DNA of 64,000 nucleotides from Spisula solida (lineage: Eukaryota; Mollusca; Bivalvia; Venerida; Mactridae): assembly GCA_947247005.1 (NCBI GenBank), contig OX365959.1, positions 38,229,097 to 38,293,096 of the forward strand, written 5' to 3'. Numbering within the stretch: the first letter of the stretch is position 1; every line of letters begins with the position of its first letter. The position numbers and the translations under genes are program-made. Of the stretch, positions 34,301-46,800 are shown piece by piece. The notes under the pieces are model-generated. The model saw nothing but the letters and a program-made list of their open reading frames with translations, had not been told where the DNA came from and ran no database searches.

Positions 34301-36709
34301 TCTTTTTCGCAAAAACCACGAAATTTTGTCCCATTGAAATTAAATGATTTTACAGTATACGAGACTAGAAAATGATAGATAATGTATGACGAGCTATCCC
34401 TCCGTGGCTGCTATCAAAACATTAAATACATGTATATGAGGCTATAAAATGTAGATCATGTACAATACCGCACTGATACCAGAAGAACTTTGATGCCTCA
34501 AACACCCTAGATACCTCAAACAGGTTCTTCAGTCTTGGCAAATTGATGATGTTCTATTAATACATGAGCCCGTTGCCTAACCAAGCCGCTTTAATAATTG
34601 CGCGCTTTACTACGTCTATGCAACCACACACTACGAGCGAGCAGTGCTGTCCGATAGCATACCGTTTCTCAACACTTTTCTAGGCGAACGCAACCGAGCG
34701 CTTTCTTGTGCAACGTACCACTTCAGTAGTGCTTTGCTATTCAACTGTCTGCTATCTGTGAGCGCTCACCGGTAGCATATAATTTTTCAGCTTCGTCTGC
34801 TACGAAGTGCTTTTTTTTTAAGCAAGTCATTTCCTAGCATAGCGCTACAAAGTGTTACATAACTGTTTGGTTAGGCAACGGGCACCGGGTATTTGAACTA
34901 TTTTCCTGGTCTGAAGGCAGTCTGAGACATCAAAGTTCTATTGTATACTATCTTTTTAGACTTCAAGGGGAACAACATTTATAGGTAATTAATGTACATA
35001 ATTATTTTCCTACAATCCTGAAATGACTAAGTCTACTAATAGTGGCTGAAAAACAATAGAAATATTCCTCTCACATTCTACTCATGTTATTTTGACTTGC
35101 ATGTTTTAATCCATTTGAAATTGTTTTAACCATGCCTTAATTAAGTGTGGCTGTAAAACACTTATGAATGAGTATTTGCATGATAAAAATGCAATTACAA
35201 ATACGGTATTATAAATGTCTGTCTGTCTGTCCGTCCGTCCGCCTGAGATAAAAGATGAACAAGTGAAGCCTACCTGTATTGCCATTTTACTGAGAGTACC
35301 AATGATTTCTGCCATGTTTTGTGGTATATCTTCTTGTGCAAACTTAGGTTTACCAAATAACCCTTCCAATGGAGACTTCATATTGTTGGTAGACATTGGA
35401 GGATATCCCATACCGCCTTGAAATGGACTCATGAACTGATTCTAAACAAATAAACATAATGAACGTTTTAAATACATACAATTAACAGCAATAAGAAGTA
35501 TACTTAGTTGCAAATAGATTGCATATACACGTATTGATAACTTTTGCAAGTTCAAATACATTTTTATTTTGTATAAAATTTAATGTACATTCTTGTACCA
35601 ATTCTTGTTATATAAATATGTACAAGTAAACCTGTAAACTTTGTGGAGCTGGTTGATTATTTGCCTTTAAAATAGATTCTAATGAGGCACACAAGTTGCA
35701 AGACTATTACGGGCATCATTTGAACAAATCCCAACACCTTGGTTTTTTTTAAAAATTGTTCCATTGTTTAATTTCCATTGTTGAAATTCAGCTTTGAAAT
35801 TTCAAATGAACATAACTAAGTCAATATTTCAACTGTTTTCTTCAAATAATTTTTATTTTCAGTAGAAAAGTTTAACCTTTCTAATGCAGAAAATTTGTAG
35901 GATCTCTGTCTATAATTAGGATAGGGGTACCACTAGATTCTGAATCTGAATGGTCATTTTGATACTTCCGACTAAATTTTTCCATTTTATAGGCAAAATA
36001 CCAATGATTTTAAGAGAAAATGACCCTTCAAACCAAAATCCTGAGGGTCAAAATATGGCTTTTTGGAAGTTTCAGGGGCCAAAACCCCTACTACCGAGTC
36101 AAGTGGAACCCTGGATTTAAAGAGTTAGTTCTCAAAATGTTACCTGAGGAGAAAATGGCATCTGTAGGTGAGGAGGCATCTGCTGCTGACTGGGTACCCT
36201 GTCTCCCTGTAGTCTTTCTGTACCAGGAGCATGTGGGAAATTTGAGTGGTTGCCATGGGAAGCGCTATTTGAAGGAAATGAGTTCATGCTTCCCGTTCCA
36301 CTTTGTCTATTCATTGAACCATCAGTTGGCATGTTTGTACTTTGATTCGACTGTAAGTTGTGATCTGGAGGCGGGGCCTGGAAGTTGGGGGGAGGAGGAA
36401 ACCTACTGCTTGGGGGAGGGTGTCTAAACATTGCTGTGAAGTCCGGACCGAACGGTAAACCTGGACCTTCGCCTGACCCCATATGGGGGCCACTAAATCT
36501 GTCCACTTGTGAAGAAGTCTGCATAGAACTTGGAATACCAGGTCCTGGCATAGGGGGTCGATTAAACATCATTCCGCTTGGGTTCATTCCCTTAAAACCA
36601 GACTCGGAGCCAAAGGGGGACTGATTCTGTGAAGGGGGTCCTGTCTGACCCATGGGGAATGTGGGTCTATTTAAACCTTGAGAAAAGAATGTGGCTTGAG
36701 GGGATTGTA
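28305..36709 (-). CDS. SMG7: SMG7-like 3' gene segment, copy C (exons 1 to 7)
   Basis: Exons in transcript order are 36144-36709, 35274-35441, 33793-33858, 33013-33053, 32128-32270, 31254-31450 and 28305-28382. All borders and phases are intact and the product equals that of copy B. The last intron is longest here because of a 2.7-kb foldback element. Silent differences from copy A or B lie in exons 1, 4 and 7. Almost identical to copy D. Confidence 0.82.
28439..31120. mobile_element. Foldback-like element in last intron, copy C (2.7 kb)
   Basis: The longest form. The left arm (28439 to about 29345) and right arm (about 30190 to 31120) are inverted repeats of roughly 0.9 kb around a loop of about 0.85 kb. 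The ends are GGCAGTGGCTAATTCTT and ...AATAGCCACTGCC. The loop holds sequence unique to C and D (29346-29575) and a segment (29768-29990) related to the spacer at 38937-39165. No transposase frame is visible. Confidence 0.7.
31254..31450 (-). CDS. SMG7: SMG7-like exon 6, copy C
   Basis: 65 codons. The acceptor region lacks a few bases of the pyrimidine tract found in A and B (TTTTTATCCCTTGCAG) but is still good. Confidence 0.85.
31578..31726. mobile_element. 149-base foldback MITE, intron 5-6, copy C
   Basis: Same element as in copies A and B, with a few substitutions. Confidence 0.6.
31892..31937 (-). pseudogene. Partial duplicate of exon 5, candidate poison exon, copy C
   Basis: Keeps the GTAAGT donor. 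Two acceptors are possible: CACAG (46 bases, in-frame TGA) or the better TCTCTCTACAG (35 bases, 31892-31926), which shifts the frame and meets a TAG about 105 bases into exon 6. Both would predict a premature stop more than 50 bases before the last junction. Confidence 0.55.
32128..32270 (-). CDS. SMG7: SMG7-like exon 5, copy C
   Basis: Carries YSLFSGSPW; consensus donor GTAAGT retained. Confidence 0.86.
32392..32609 (-). mobile_element. tRNA-derived SINE, intron 4-5, copy C
   Basis: Orthologous to the copy A and B insertion. Confidence 0.65.
33013..33053 (-). CDS. SMG7: SMG7-like exon 4, copy C
   Basis: 41 bases; a silent Ser TCT to TCG change shared with copy D. Confidence 0.78.
33286..33674. 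mobile_element. 389-base hAT-like MITE, intron 3-4, copy C
   Basis: Same ends and length as in copies A and B. Confidence 0.6.
33793..33858 (-). CDS. SMG7: SMG7-like exon 3, copy C
   Basis: 22 codons, no difference seen from the other copies. Confidence 0.82.
34484..34939. mobile_element. 456-base MITE, intron 2-3, copy C
   Basis: Same outer and inner inverted repeats as copy B. Confidence 0.6.
35274..35441 (-). CDS. SMG7: SMG7-like exon 2, copy C
   Basis: 56 codons; first codon AAT as in copy A. Long form of the adjacent microsatellite. Confidence 0.85.
36144..36709 (-). CDS. SMG7: SMG7-like exon 1 of the repeated segment, copy C
   Basis: Same protein as A and B; one silent Arg change (CGA to AGA) at 36308. 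Confidence 0.78.
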
Positions 36710-37156
36710 CTGGAGTGTTTCATACTATAATTACAATGCAGCGCATTTGTTTTAGCTTAATTAAACCAAGCACGGATTTCAGGAGAAGACACGAAAATAA
36801 GAGACAAAGGTATATATATTTATGAAGGGTACGAATAGCGCGAACGAGTCAGATAGGAGACGAATAGTGAATACGAAGAATAAAAGCCTAGCTTCAAAGA
36901 AAGTGGCCCCGGTGAAAAATTGAATACTTAGAAATAATGAGATATTGTTAATTATTTAAGATTGGAAAACTCCACTATAGACGGAACTGCAGCCAAAATC
37001 CGGATCCATGCCCATATTTTAATAATTAAAGAAAATACGAAACTACGGGCAGGAGCAACACCCAAGAGAAACAGGGTAACACACGAAAACAAAAAGGCAC
37101 AGACAATACAAATTAAGGCACAGACCAGACAAGGCCCAGGATAAAAAACTAGTAAT
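36710..37156. other. Spacer between exon 1 and 165-base repeats, copy C
   Basis: No gene recognised; differs from copies A and B by single bases. Confidence 0.4.
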
Positions 37157-38470
37157 TACTTGGCCGATTTCATAATAATTTTACAGACATGTTTAATGGG
37201 TGACCCTCTCCAACAATTCCTAATTTTCATGTTGATTCTATAAAAAACATGGCCGCTAGGGGTGGGGCTAATTTCCATTATATGTCAATATAGAAAATTT
37301 TGAAAATCTTCTTCTCAGAAACTGCTTGGCCGATTTCATTATAGTTTCACAGACATGTTAAATCGGTGACCCTCTCCAAAACTATTAATTTTCATGTTGA
37401 TTCCATGATAAACATGGCCGCCAGGGGCGGGGATAATTTCCACTGTATGACAATAAAGGAATCTTTGAGAATATTCTTCTCAAAAAAACTACTTGGCCGA
37501 TTTCAATATGATTTCACAGATATGTTTAATGGGTGACCCCCTCCAACAATTCCTAATTTTCATGTTGGTTCCATAAAATACATGGCCGCCAGAGGCGGGG
37601 CTAATTTCGACTATATGACAATACAGAAAACTTCGAAAATCTTCTTCTCAGAAACTGCTAGGCCGATTTCAATATAATTTCACAAATATGTTTAATGGGT
37701 GACCCTTTCCGAAATTCCTAATTTTCATGTTGATTCAATATAAGACACAGCCACCAAGGGCGGGGCTAATTTCCACTATATGACAATATAGAACACTTAG
37801 AAATTCTTCTTCTCAGAAACTGCTGGGCCGATTTCAATATAATTTCACGGATATGTTTAATGGGTGACCCTCTCTAAAATTCCGAATTTACATGTTGATT
37901 CCATGAAAAACATGGCCGCTAGTGGCGCGGCTAATTTCCACTATATATGACAATGTAGAAAACTTCTTCTCAGAAACTACATGGCCGATTTCAATATACC
38001 TTGACAGAAATGTTCATTGGGTGGCCCACTATTAAATTCAAAACATTAACGCTGATTGCATAAAACACATGACCACCAGTGGCGGGGCTAATTTCCACTA
38101 TATGGCTATATAGAAAACTTCAAAAATCGTCTTCTCAGAAACTGCTCACCTGATTTCAATATAGTTCCAGAGTAATGTACTATGAGTGACACTCTACCAA
38201 ATTCTAAATATGAATGTAGTTTGTTTGAAAAACATGGCTACCAGGGGCGGCGCTGGTTTCCACTATATGGCCATATATAGAAAACTTCTAAATTATTTTT
38301 CTCAAAAACTACCTGCCCATTTTCAATATAATTCCATATGAATGTTCCTTGTTCTACCTAGTTCCTATTTTTGATGGTGATGGTTAAAAAATAATGGCTG
38401 CCAGTGACCGACGGGACTTGAACATGTTTACGTAGAAAGACACGTTACTCAGGTGAGCGACCTCTTGTTT
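37157..38470. repeat. About 165-base tandem repeat, copy C
   Basis: Eight monomers, closing with 'ctcaggtgagcgacctcttg'. Confidence 0.8.
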
Positions 38471-39651
38471 TTTCTATTTATACTATAAAGTGGACAAATC
38501 ACACACACAGGACTGTTGACTAAGGGGCTTCCGCCTCACAACGGACAGCGACTAATGTCACTAGGGGCTTAACGTTTGCAGTTTACCAAACCTCACATTT
38601 ACCCAACAGATAACCTTATAGAACAGGACAGTGTAAATAAAGTTTCCCACCATGTCATGCCCTCTTACAAAAAGGCCACAGTGACAGATAACAAAAAGAT
38701 GTAAAACATAAACCTTATATAAACACTGTATAGACAAGCATCAATACCAGCCGTCCAAAAAGGCTTGAGGTTAGGCATATCATAGAGTCGGCATATTGTC
38801 CGGTCATCGCACAATGAAATAGGAAGTATAATGGCGAGCTGAAAAATTACCATGCAGTCCTTTGTAAAATTAAAGGATCATATCATATGGCTGAGACAGC
38901 TTTATACTCGCTTCCTAAACTAAGACAACACCACAGCACTTACGGAAATAGTAAACTTACCTCCAAATTTAAATTTGTTTATAAGACTTTAACAACTACA
39001 ATTAGTGGTCAATGGATCTGCAATAGTAACAATGATTCCGTTAATGAACGCTTACAAAACCATACCAGTCCCAAATGTGTAGTTGTTTAAGCAATATAAG
39101 GAATTGGAATTTGAGCGTAAGTTTAAGATCTCTGTAAGTGCTTTGATAAAACAGTACACATATAGTAAGTGCTTTGATAAAACAGTTTCCATTAAACTAT
39201 CATTTAGTGGAATGAGAACTTTTTGGATAGTAGGCCCTTATATCCAATGTTTAACGTTTTCGTTCTTGTTGCACCTGCTTTACGACGGTGTTTCGGACCC
39301 TGTAGTGTACAATTTAAGCAAAATGGCGCGCACCGCGCATTTCACGATGTTCGATCGTTCTTCAATCCTATACGGGTCTTTATTGACCCCGCATAGTGTG
39401 AGTTCTGGGTTTTATTTGTGTCATTTTATTTTATCTTTGTACGTACTGTATAATTTTATAAACTGTAAGGTCATAACTCAAGACGGCCTGTCCAAATGTT
39501 TCGTAATCGACCGATTCGTACCCTACCATTTCGATCGTATTAAATTTCCCAAGTGTTTCGTACCATTACTAGTATTAAATTGTTTTCTGCACAATGAACA
39601 TGTCTGATCAGTAGTGTCATGGTTTTATTCAGTAATTGTTAGCTAATTTAT
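38471..39651. other. Spacer between the two tandem-repeat blocks, copy C
   Basis: Holds a plus-strand open frame of 174 codons (39083-39607), hydrophobic and Cys/Phe/Tyr-rich, without a recognised domain. It is broken into two overlapping frames in copies A and B, so I do not call it a gene. Confidence 0.4.
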
Positions 39652-40712
39652 TATACCCCCAGATACAATGTACATAGTATATGGGGGCTATATCGAAGTC
39701 ATGCTTGATGTTGGTTGGTCTCTTGGTTGGTTGGTCTGAATAATTTTGTCCGCGCTATTACTCTGAATGCATTGGTCGGATTTTAATGAAACTTTGCATG
39801 ACTCATCAGCACCGAGTCTAGTTATGCATATCATCGGCGCTCGTAGGTCGGATAAATTTAAGGGAGTAATGGCCCTCTGTGTTGTGTTTTTACACTTATA
39901 ACACTTATAATTCTTGTCCACGCTATGTCTCTGTAACCATTGGTCGGATTTCAATGCGACTACGCATGACTCATCAGTACCAAGACTAGTTGTGCATATC
40001 CTCGGCGCTTGTTGGTCGGACACATTTTAAGGGAGCTATGGCTCTTTGGTTTGTTTTTACACTTATAATTATCGTCCACGCTAGCTATTGCTCTGCAACC
40101 ATTGATCGGATGTCAATGAAACTTTGCATGACTCATCAGTACCAAGTCTAGTTGTCCATATCATCAGCGATCATTGGTCTGATAAAAGTTAAGGGAGTTA
40201 TGGCCCTTTTTTACACTTATAACACTGATACTTTTTGACCGCGCTATTTATCGGTACCCATCGTCGGATTTCAATCAAACTTTGCATGACTCATCAGTAC
40301 CAATTCTAGTAGTCCATATCATCGGCGACCTTTACGGGAGTTATGGCCATTTTTTGACACGTATAACATAAATACTTTTTGACCGCGCTATTACTCGGTA
40401 AACATCGGTCGGATTTCAATCAAACTTCGCATGACTCATCAGTTCCTTGTATAGTTGTGCATATCTTCAGCGCACGTTGGTCCGGTTATTTTTAAGGGAG
40501 TTATGGCCCTTTGTTTGTTTACATATATACATTTTGTTATTACTATTTCTCTGTTACCAATGGTCTGATGTCAACAAAACTTTGCATAACTCATCAGTAC
40601 CAAGTCTAGTTGTGCTTATCATCGACACCAAATGTTGGATCAATTTTAAGGCAGTTATGGCCCTCTGTTTTAGTACACTCATAAATTTTGTCTGCACCTT
40701 TCCTCTATAATC
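39652..40712. repeat. Hairpin-headed 146-168-base tandem repeat, copy C
   Basis: Same block. The border between the two almost identical 15.5-kb units falls inside it. Confidence 0.8.
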
Positions 40713-41040
40713 ATTGGTTACTTCCATTCACTTAAAATAATAACAAATACAGTGAGATATATATCACTAAATTTATTTAACTGAAATGCAGCTCAAATCT
40801 TATCTGAATGCTGAAACAACAATCAATGTAGCATAAAATACATACCATAACATTGCATGGGAAGTGGATACATACTGTATGATTATAAACAATTTTCAGT
40901 AACCTGTCTTCAATCCAGTGTAAATATCTAGAGACAAAAGTATCCCAAATCATATAAAGAAGTCATATAAACATGTATGAAGGTATGCATAATTTTGGGC
41001 CGTGTACAATCAAGCTGGGTTAAGGTTAATAGAGCGGTCA

Positions 41041-41147
41041 CATGAAACATGTTTTACAAAAAATTGACCAATGAAAACATGTTTTACAAAACAATATACC
41101 AATGAAAACATGTCTTTCTAACAATTGACCAATCATGTTTTACTAAA
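41041..41147. repeat. 30-base minisatellite cluster 1, spacer C
   Basis: As in spacer B, with one substitution at its right border (41148). Confidence 0.7.
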
Positions 41148-42270
41148 CATACTTAAGTAATTACATGCAAAAATCAGTTAATCCCAATATCGATCAACTG
41201 ATTCTAACACACATATGTAACAACCTTGAATTGATGAATGCACTTTAAATTAATAGAAAAGAATGACAATATCTGAGATTCAGCATTACATGACTGTGTA
41301 AAGCAAGTTGTATCATAATTACTGCACTGACGAAAGAGTGTGATGACTGTGATACTGCACCTGAAGGGTGTGATAACTGCAATAGCCCTTTCCCTCGATA
41401 ACGTCCCCTGATTTTTAATAATTCTACTTCCGGGGTGTCCTGACAAGATCGGTATGTAGTAACATAGTACAGAATGCAGCTATGTAGCATGTTGAAAGTA
41501 TTTTAGCTGTACAAAAGTGTTCTTATTTGTTATGTTTTTGGTATTATCTGTTAGAAAAAATAATTTTGTATCACATAGTGCTGTATTACATTAGAATATT
41601 GCGAAATCAATTGAATATATATTCGGGGTTAAACAATGTTTTGTAAATTATTTGGAATTAAAGAAAACATACCAAGGATATTGTTTGTTTGCTTATCACG
41701 ATAATAATCTTAGAAAGTATCTGGTAAATTAAGCAAACTGTTTAGATTTGTGTGTGCTCGATAGCGTTTTTAATTATTAAAAATGAAATAATCAAATTAT
41801 TTCACATCAATCTCTCCAGCGTACTACTACTATGATATTTGTTAAGTATTATATTATGGTATTTGTGAAATTGTACATATACATTGTCAATGGGGTTTTA
41901 AGATGTTGGCATATTCGTAAAAGATACCCGCAAATTTGTAAAAAAAAGTGTGATATGGTGTTTGTATCGCCCCTCCAATCCCGCGAATGAGTCACACAAT
42001 TCATGTATTAATTTATGCGCGGCTCAAGAGGGTGGTTCAGAACCCCTCAACCTCAGTTTAGTTTGGACTTTGATATGGATAACCCACAGAAAAAACAAAT
42101 AGAAAATGAAGGACATCATTTAGAACATATTTCCAGTAATTGTGTTTCGGCAAACTACGAAAGAACAAGAAACCATTTATTGGATATAAAAGATGTTGTA
42201 TCGTATGTAGCATAGGTGGCCGTATCAATATTTACAGTTGGGAGTAATATGTATTAAATAAATACTAAAA

Positions 42271-42349
42271 TGAAAACAGGTTTTACAAAGAATTGACCAA
42301 TAAAAACATGTTTTACAAACAATTGACCAAATAAAAACATGTTTTACAA
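42271..42349. repeat. 30-base minisatellite cluster 2, spacer C
   Basis: As in spacer B. Confidence 0.7.
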
Positions 42350-43676
42350 TTGTCAACTGCACAAATGTGCAGAATATTCAATCAACACTTCCCCTAGGTA
42401 TTAAAAACAACTTCAAAACATGAATAAAACATTGACAGCAAATTATAATTCATTAGTATAACTCACAAGAAACTATAATTTATTTGCTATCGTGGGGCAA
42501 ATAACAACTGGGTTTACTGATAGTTGATTACAGAATATTGCAAATTACATTTTAACAGAATTTTCATGTCAAGATAAATATTCCCAAACCGAAAATAAAC
42601 AAAGCTACATAAAAACCTGTTACACATACATTGTAGTGGTGCTTCAACCAGTGTTAAGAATGCAAACACCAGAAAAAACAACAGCAATACTACATTATGG
42701 AGAAAAAAGTTGAAAGATTCGAACAGAAAAATGGTAATCTGTGATAAATAACACAATTACTCCATGAAATACACGTCCGTATTTATTTACATGTATAAAT
42801 AATGAACAAAGCATGCTTCATGTTCCAAATCATAAAACCAGCAAACATTCCATCAGTTAGATAACAGGAACATGGTCAGTTATATACTTTAAGGGTGATT
42901 ACGGGTATGCAAGAACTATAAACAGTTAAAGAACCGTACAAAACATAACCTTTAAAACAGTCACACTCGATCAGTTTCAAAACTGATAACTTATAACAAA
43001 ATGATGGACAATATCATAGTACACATCACCTTTCATACCCAAGTACTACTACCAGTACGGTGAGCTGTTTTTGCCGTTATATTAACGATACATAGTATGG
43101 AGTATGACTTGCTTATATGTACAAAATATACGGTCATTAGCTGCATCTCGTGCGACGTTTCACTATAAACAAAGATGATAATACAAGTATTAACCAATCC
43201 AACAATAATAAAAACATTGCAAAATCTAACAAACCATAACACACACGCACAAACACCAACGTTCAGGACATGCTGTCATATAACTGTACTAGTAAGTTAA
43301 AACTGTCATAGTGGAATAACACTATTACCGCACAGTTTTACAGAACATGTTCAAACTATGACCATGCCCAGCATACTGTAGTGTATATGGTATAGACCGT
43401 AGTCATATTAGATATATAAGTCCGATTACTGCTACACAATGTCTATATATGTATATTCTCTATCACAGAACGATGCAACTAGTTAACACTATAATCCTCA
43501 CATTCCCTTACGTTGATAAAGAATACATTACAGCTCTACCGACATTTTTATCAATGTAATATTTATGCCATCACGTCCAACCTTCATATAGAGGAAAACA
43601 TCACCTGTTTTCTTATATATCATTTTTCCCTTCTTTATTCACTTTCTGATGCAGAAAATAATCCTCATCTGCTTAT

Positions 43677-43682
43677 TTTATT
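43677..43682 (-). terminator. Candidate polyadenylation signal, copy D
   Basis: AATAAA on the minus strand about 120 bases past the copy D stop. Confidence 0.35.
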
Positions 43683-43804
43683 GTTAGCTATTTTTTAGCT
43701 ACACACCTTTGTTTACATACGTAAACCTTGTGTATTTTGAAACCAAGGTAACTAAGTCCTTGATTTTCCAAGAGAAGAACCTGCAATATGTTGTTTGCAG
43801 ATTT

Positions 43805-43882
43805 TCAATGTGGTTCGGTCTGCCTCTGCTGTTTCTGCAGCTCAAGGAGACGTTCTAATGGTGACTGCGCTTGCCAGATCGA
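43805..43882 (-). CDS. SMG7: SMG7-like terminal exon 7, copy D
   Basis: Identical to copy C; ends with TGA. Confidence 0.85.
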   Translation of the reverse strand, partial: SIWQAQSPLERLLELQKQQRQTEPH

Positions 43883-46800
43883 CTGAAAATATACAGGAAC
43901 AGTATAACGACTTCTTGACTTTAGTCTGTTTAAGATTAGGCAGTGGCTAATTCTTCAGGGCCCGTAGGAATAGCCTCTCAGGCTATTATTACGGCTCTCC
44001 CGTAAGAATAGCAAAATCGCCTGTGACTGTCTATTCTTATGGCTGTTTTATTTAAATGTACCAATCTCTTTAAAGCGATTACCTAATATATGTATGCATT
44101 TGATTTGTTTCACGTTTTTATACTGGACACACATTTTCAGTATGCATTCAGTCTCATTTCAAAATGAATAAAACCACGTGTCAAAAGTTTTACTCTGTTC
44201 GAGGAGTCAAAACTTATATTAAGTCAACCAGCTAACAGGACAAAAATGACTGATGTCTTTGATATATAATGTGATAATTAATCCTCTTCTTTAATATAGT
44301 CATTATCATTGTAACTTTGATAAAAGAAATTTAAAGTAATTTTCGACCCGTACCTTAACAATAGAATGTTAATTAACATTAAGTGTTAAATTCCTAGTCT
44401 TTTCCTCGGAGCTGAATAGCAATAGTTAATTTGTAGTATAACGCGTAGAAGAGTCAATGAAATTTCTAGATTTTGAGCAACTGTGTATTTGCTGCAAATC
44501 AGCTAAACGGAAAATATACGCATTGTCATTATAACAACTACGAATTCCTCGTTAATTTCGTGATTGAAGAACAATTCTTGTCGTTCAAAGACTTAGAAAG
44601 TAAATTAGAAAAATATCAAGTCACAAAATGTTCAGTTTTACAGACATGATTTTAGATCCATTCAGACTCCGATGAACGAATTAGGTATACATAACTGATT
44701 TACAGTTGTATTCATGGAGGCAGCGAGTTTACGTCATAAACATTCAAAGTAAGCCAATGTTTTTATCATACATCATAGGAGCGATAAGTGTTAATTCTGT
44801 TGTTAAGGTACAGATCGAAAATTAGGTATAGGAGATCGGTACATTTAACTTAAACTGCCATAAAAATAGTCACTCGCGGGCGGTTCCTATATCTCGAACA
44901 AAAAATTTACGCGGCACCCATCTCCCAAAACATCTCCATCGGAGCTAAATTCCATCACAAATAGTATCATGTGTCTTTAAGATAATTTCCATGGGATACA
45001 AGGATCAAAATTTGCATAACAAAATAGATAGATAGAAAAATACTTGAGATGCTTCGGGAGATTAGGGCATGATTCTCTTAACTAAAATTAGCATATTTTT
45101 TCAAACCTACGTTTCTATATTACCCCCACTTTGTTCCATTGTGACATACAAATACTTTTTGGAATAAATGGGACACAAAAAATGTAGCTGCTGACCAGAT
45201 TGTGAGATATATTCAACCACACACTGAAATTGACCATACATTGTACACCAGGGTACTGTTTTATCAAATGACTTACGGAAATCGTAAACTTACGATCAAA
45301 TTTAAATTCTTTATAATTTGTTTACAATTATAAAGTGTGGTAAAGGGATATGCAATATCAATACTGATTTAGTTAATAAACTCCTACAAACCATATCCAT
45401 CACCAATTTGCAGTAGTTAAAGAATTATAAAGAATTAAAATTTGAGCGTAACTTTATTATTTTCGTAAGTGCTTTGATAAAACAGTACCCAGGGTACTCT
45501 TTTAACAAACCACTCAAAACTCACGTTCAAATTTCAATTCCAAGAGAATTGAGTTGACCAATGGAAGGATTTAATTTTGGTTTTAAAAACATTGAATATA
45601 CTTTAATGGCTATTCTTACAGCTCTCCCGTAAGAATAGCAAAACAGCCCGCGAATGACTATTCTTACGGATGTTTTATTTAAATCATTCAATGTACCGAT
45701 CTCCTACTGAGTATAAGTAATTTTCGATCTGTACACGTGGTACCTTAACAATAGAATGTTAATCAACATTTGGTGTTAAATTATCGCTCCTATGATGTAT
45801 AATAAAAACAGTGACTTACTATGAATGTCTATAACCGGAACTCTCCGCCACCATGAATACAACTGTCAGTTATGTAACTATACCTAATTTGTTCATTAAA
45901 TTTTTTTTTCGAACAACGAGTTTTTGCAGACTGAATGGATCTATAACTATGCCAGTAAAACTGAATTGTGAATTTGATATTTTTCTTTACTTTCTAAGTC
46001 TTTGAAAGGCGAGAATTTTTCTCGAATACCGAAATTAAGAAGGAAGCCGTAGTGGTTATAATGACAATGCGTATATTTTCTGCTTAGCTTATATGCAGCA
46101 ATTACACAATTTAATTGACCCTTTCACGCGTTACACTACAAATTAACTTTTTGCTATTCAGCTCCATGGAACAGACTAGGAATTTAACACCTAATGTTAA
46201 TTAAAATCGTATTGTTAAGGTACATGTCGAACATTACTTATTATTTCTTTACTCAAAGTTACAATGATAATGACTATTATTAAGAAGAGGATAATTATCA
46301 CATTATACATCAAATTTATCAATCATTTCTGTCCTGTTTGCCGTTATATAAGTTTTAACATTGATGATAATTACAATACGACAAAATTTTTGACATGTGG
46401 GTTCAATCATTTTGAAATGAGCCTGAATGCATACTGAAAGTGTGTCCAGCTTCAAAACGTTAAACAAATCACATACATATATATATATCAGGTAATCGCT
46501 TTAAAGAGATTAGTACATTTAAATAAAACAGCCGTAGGATTGTCACTCAAGGGCGATTTTGCTATTCTTATGGGAGAGCCGTAAGAATAGCCACTGGGGC
46601 CCGTAAGAATAGCCACTGCCATATGCGTAAATACAATGAATTCGCACAACAAAATATTTGACAACAAAATATTTGACAATATATGGTTGTAGCGTTATTT
46701 ACACTGGGGACTGGTCAAGTGTGTTGAGCTTTAAGAATGTTTAAGGGCCTTACCTGAACATTGTTCTGGAAGAAGGGTCCATGTTGTGGGTGCTCTGTCT

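Larger units (their letters stand above)
40713..43804. other. Downstream flank / presumed 3' UTR of copy D
   Basis: Almost identical to 25213-28304; no gene recognised. Confidence 0.45.
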
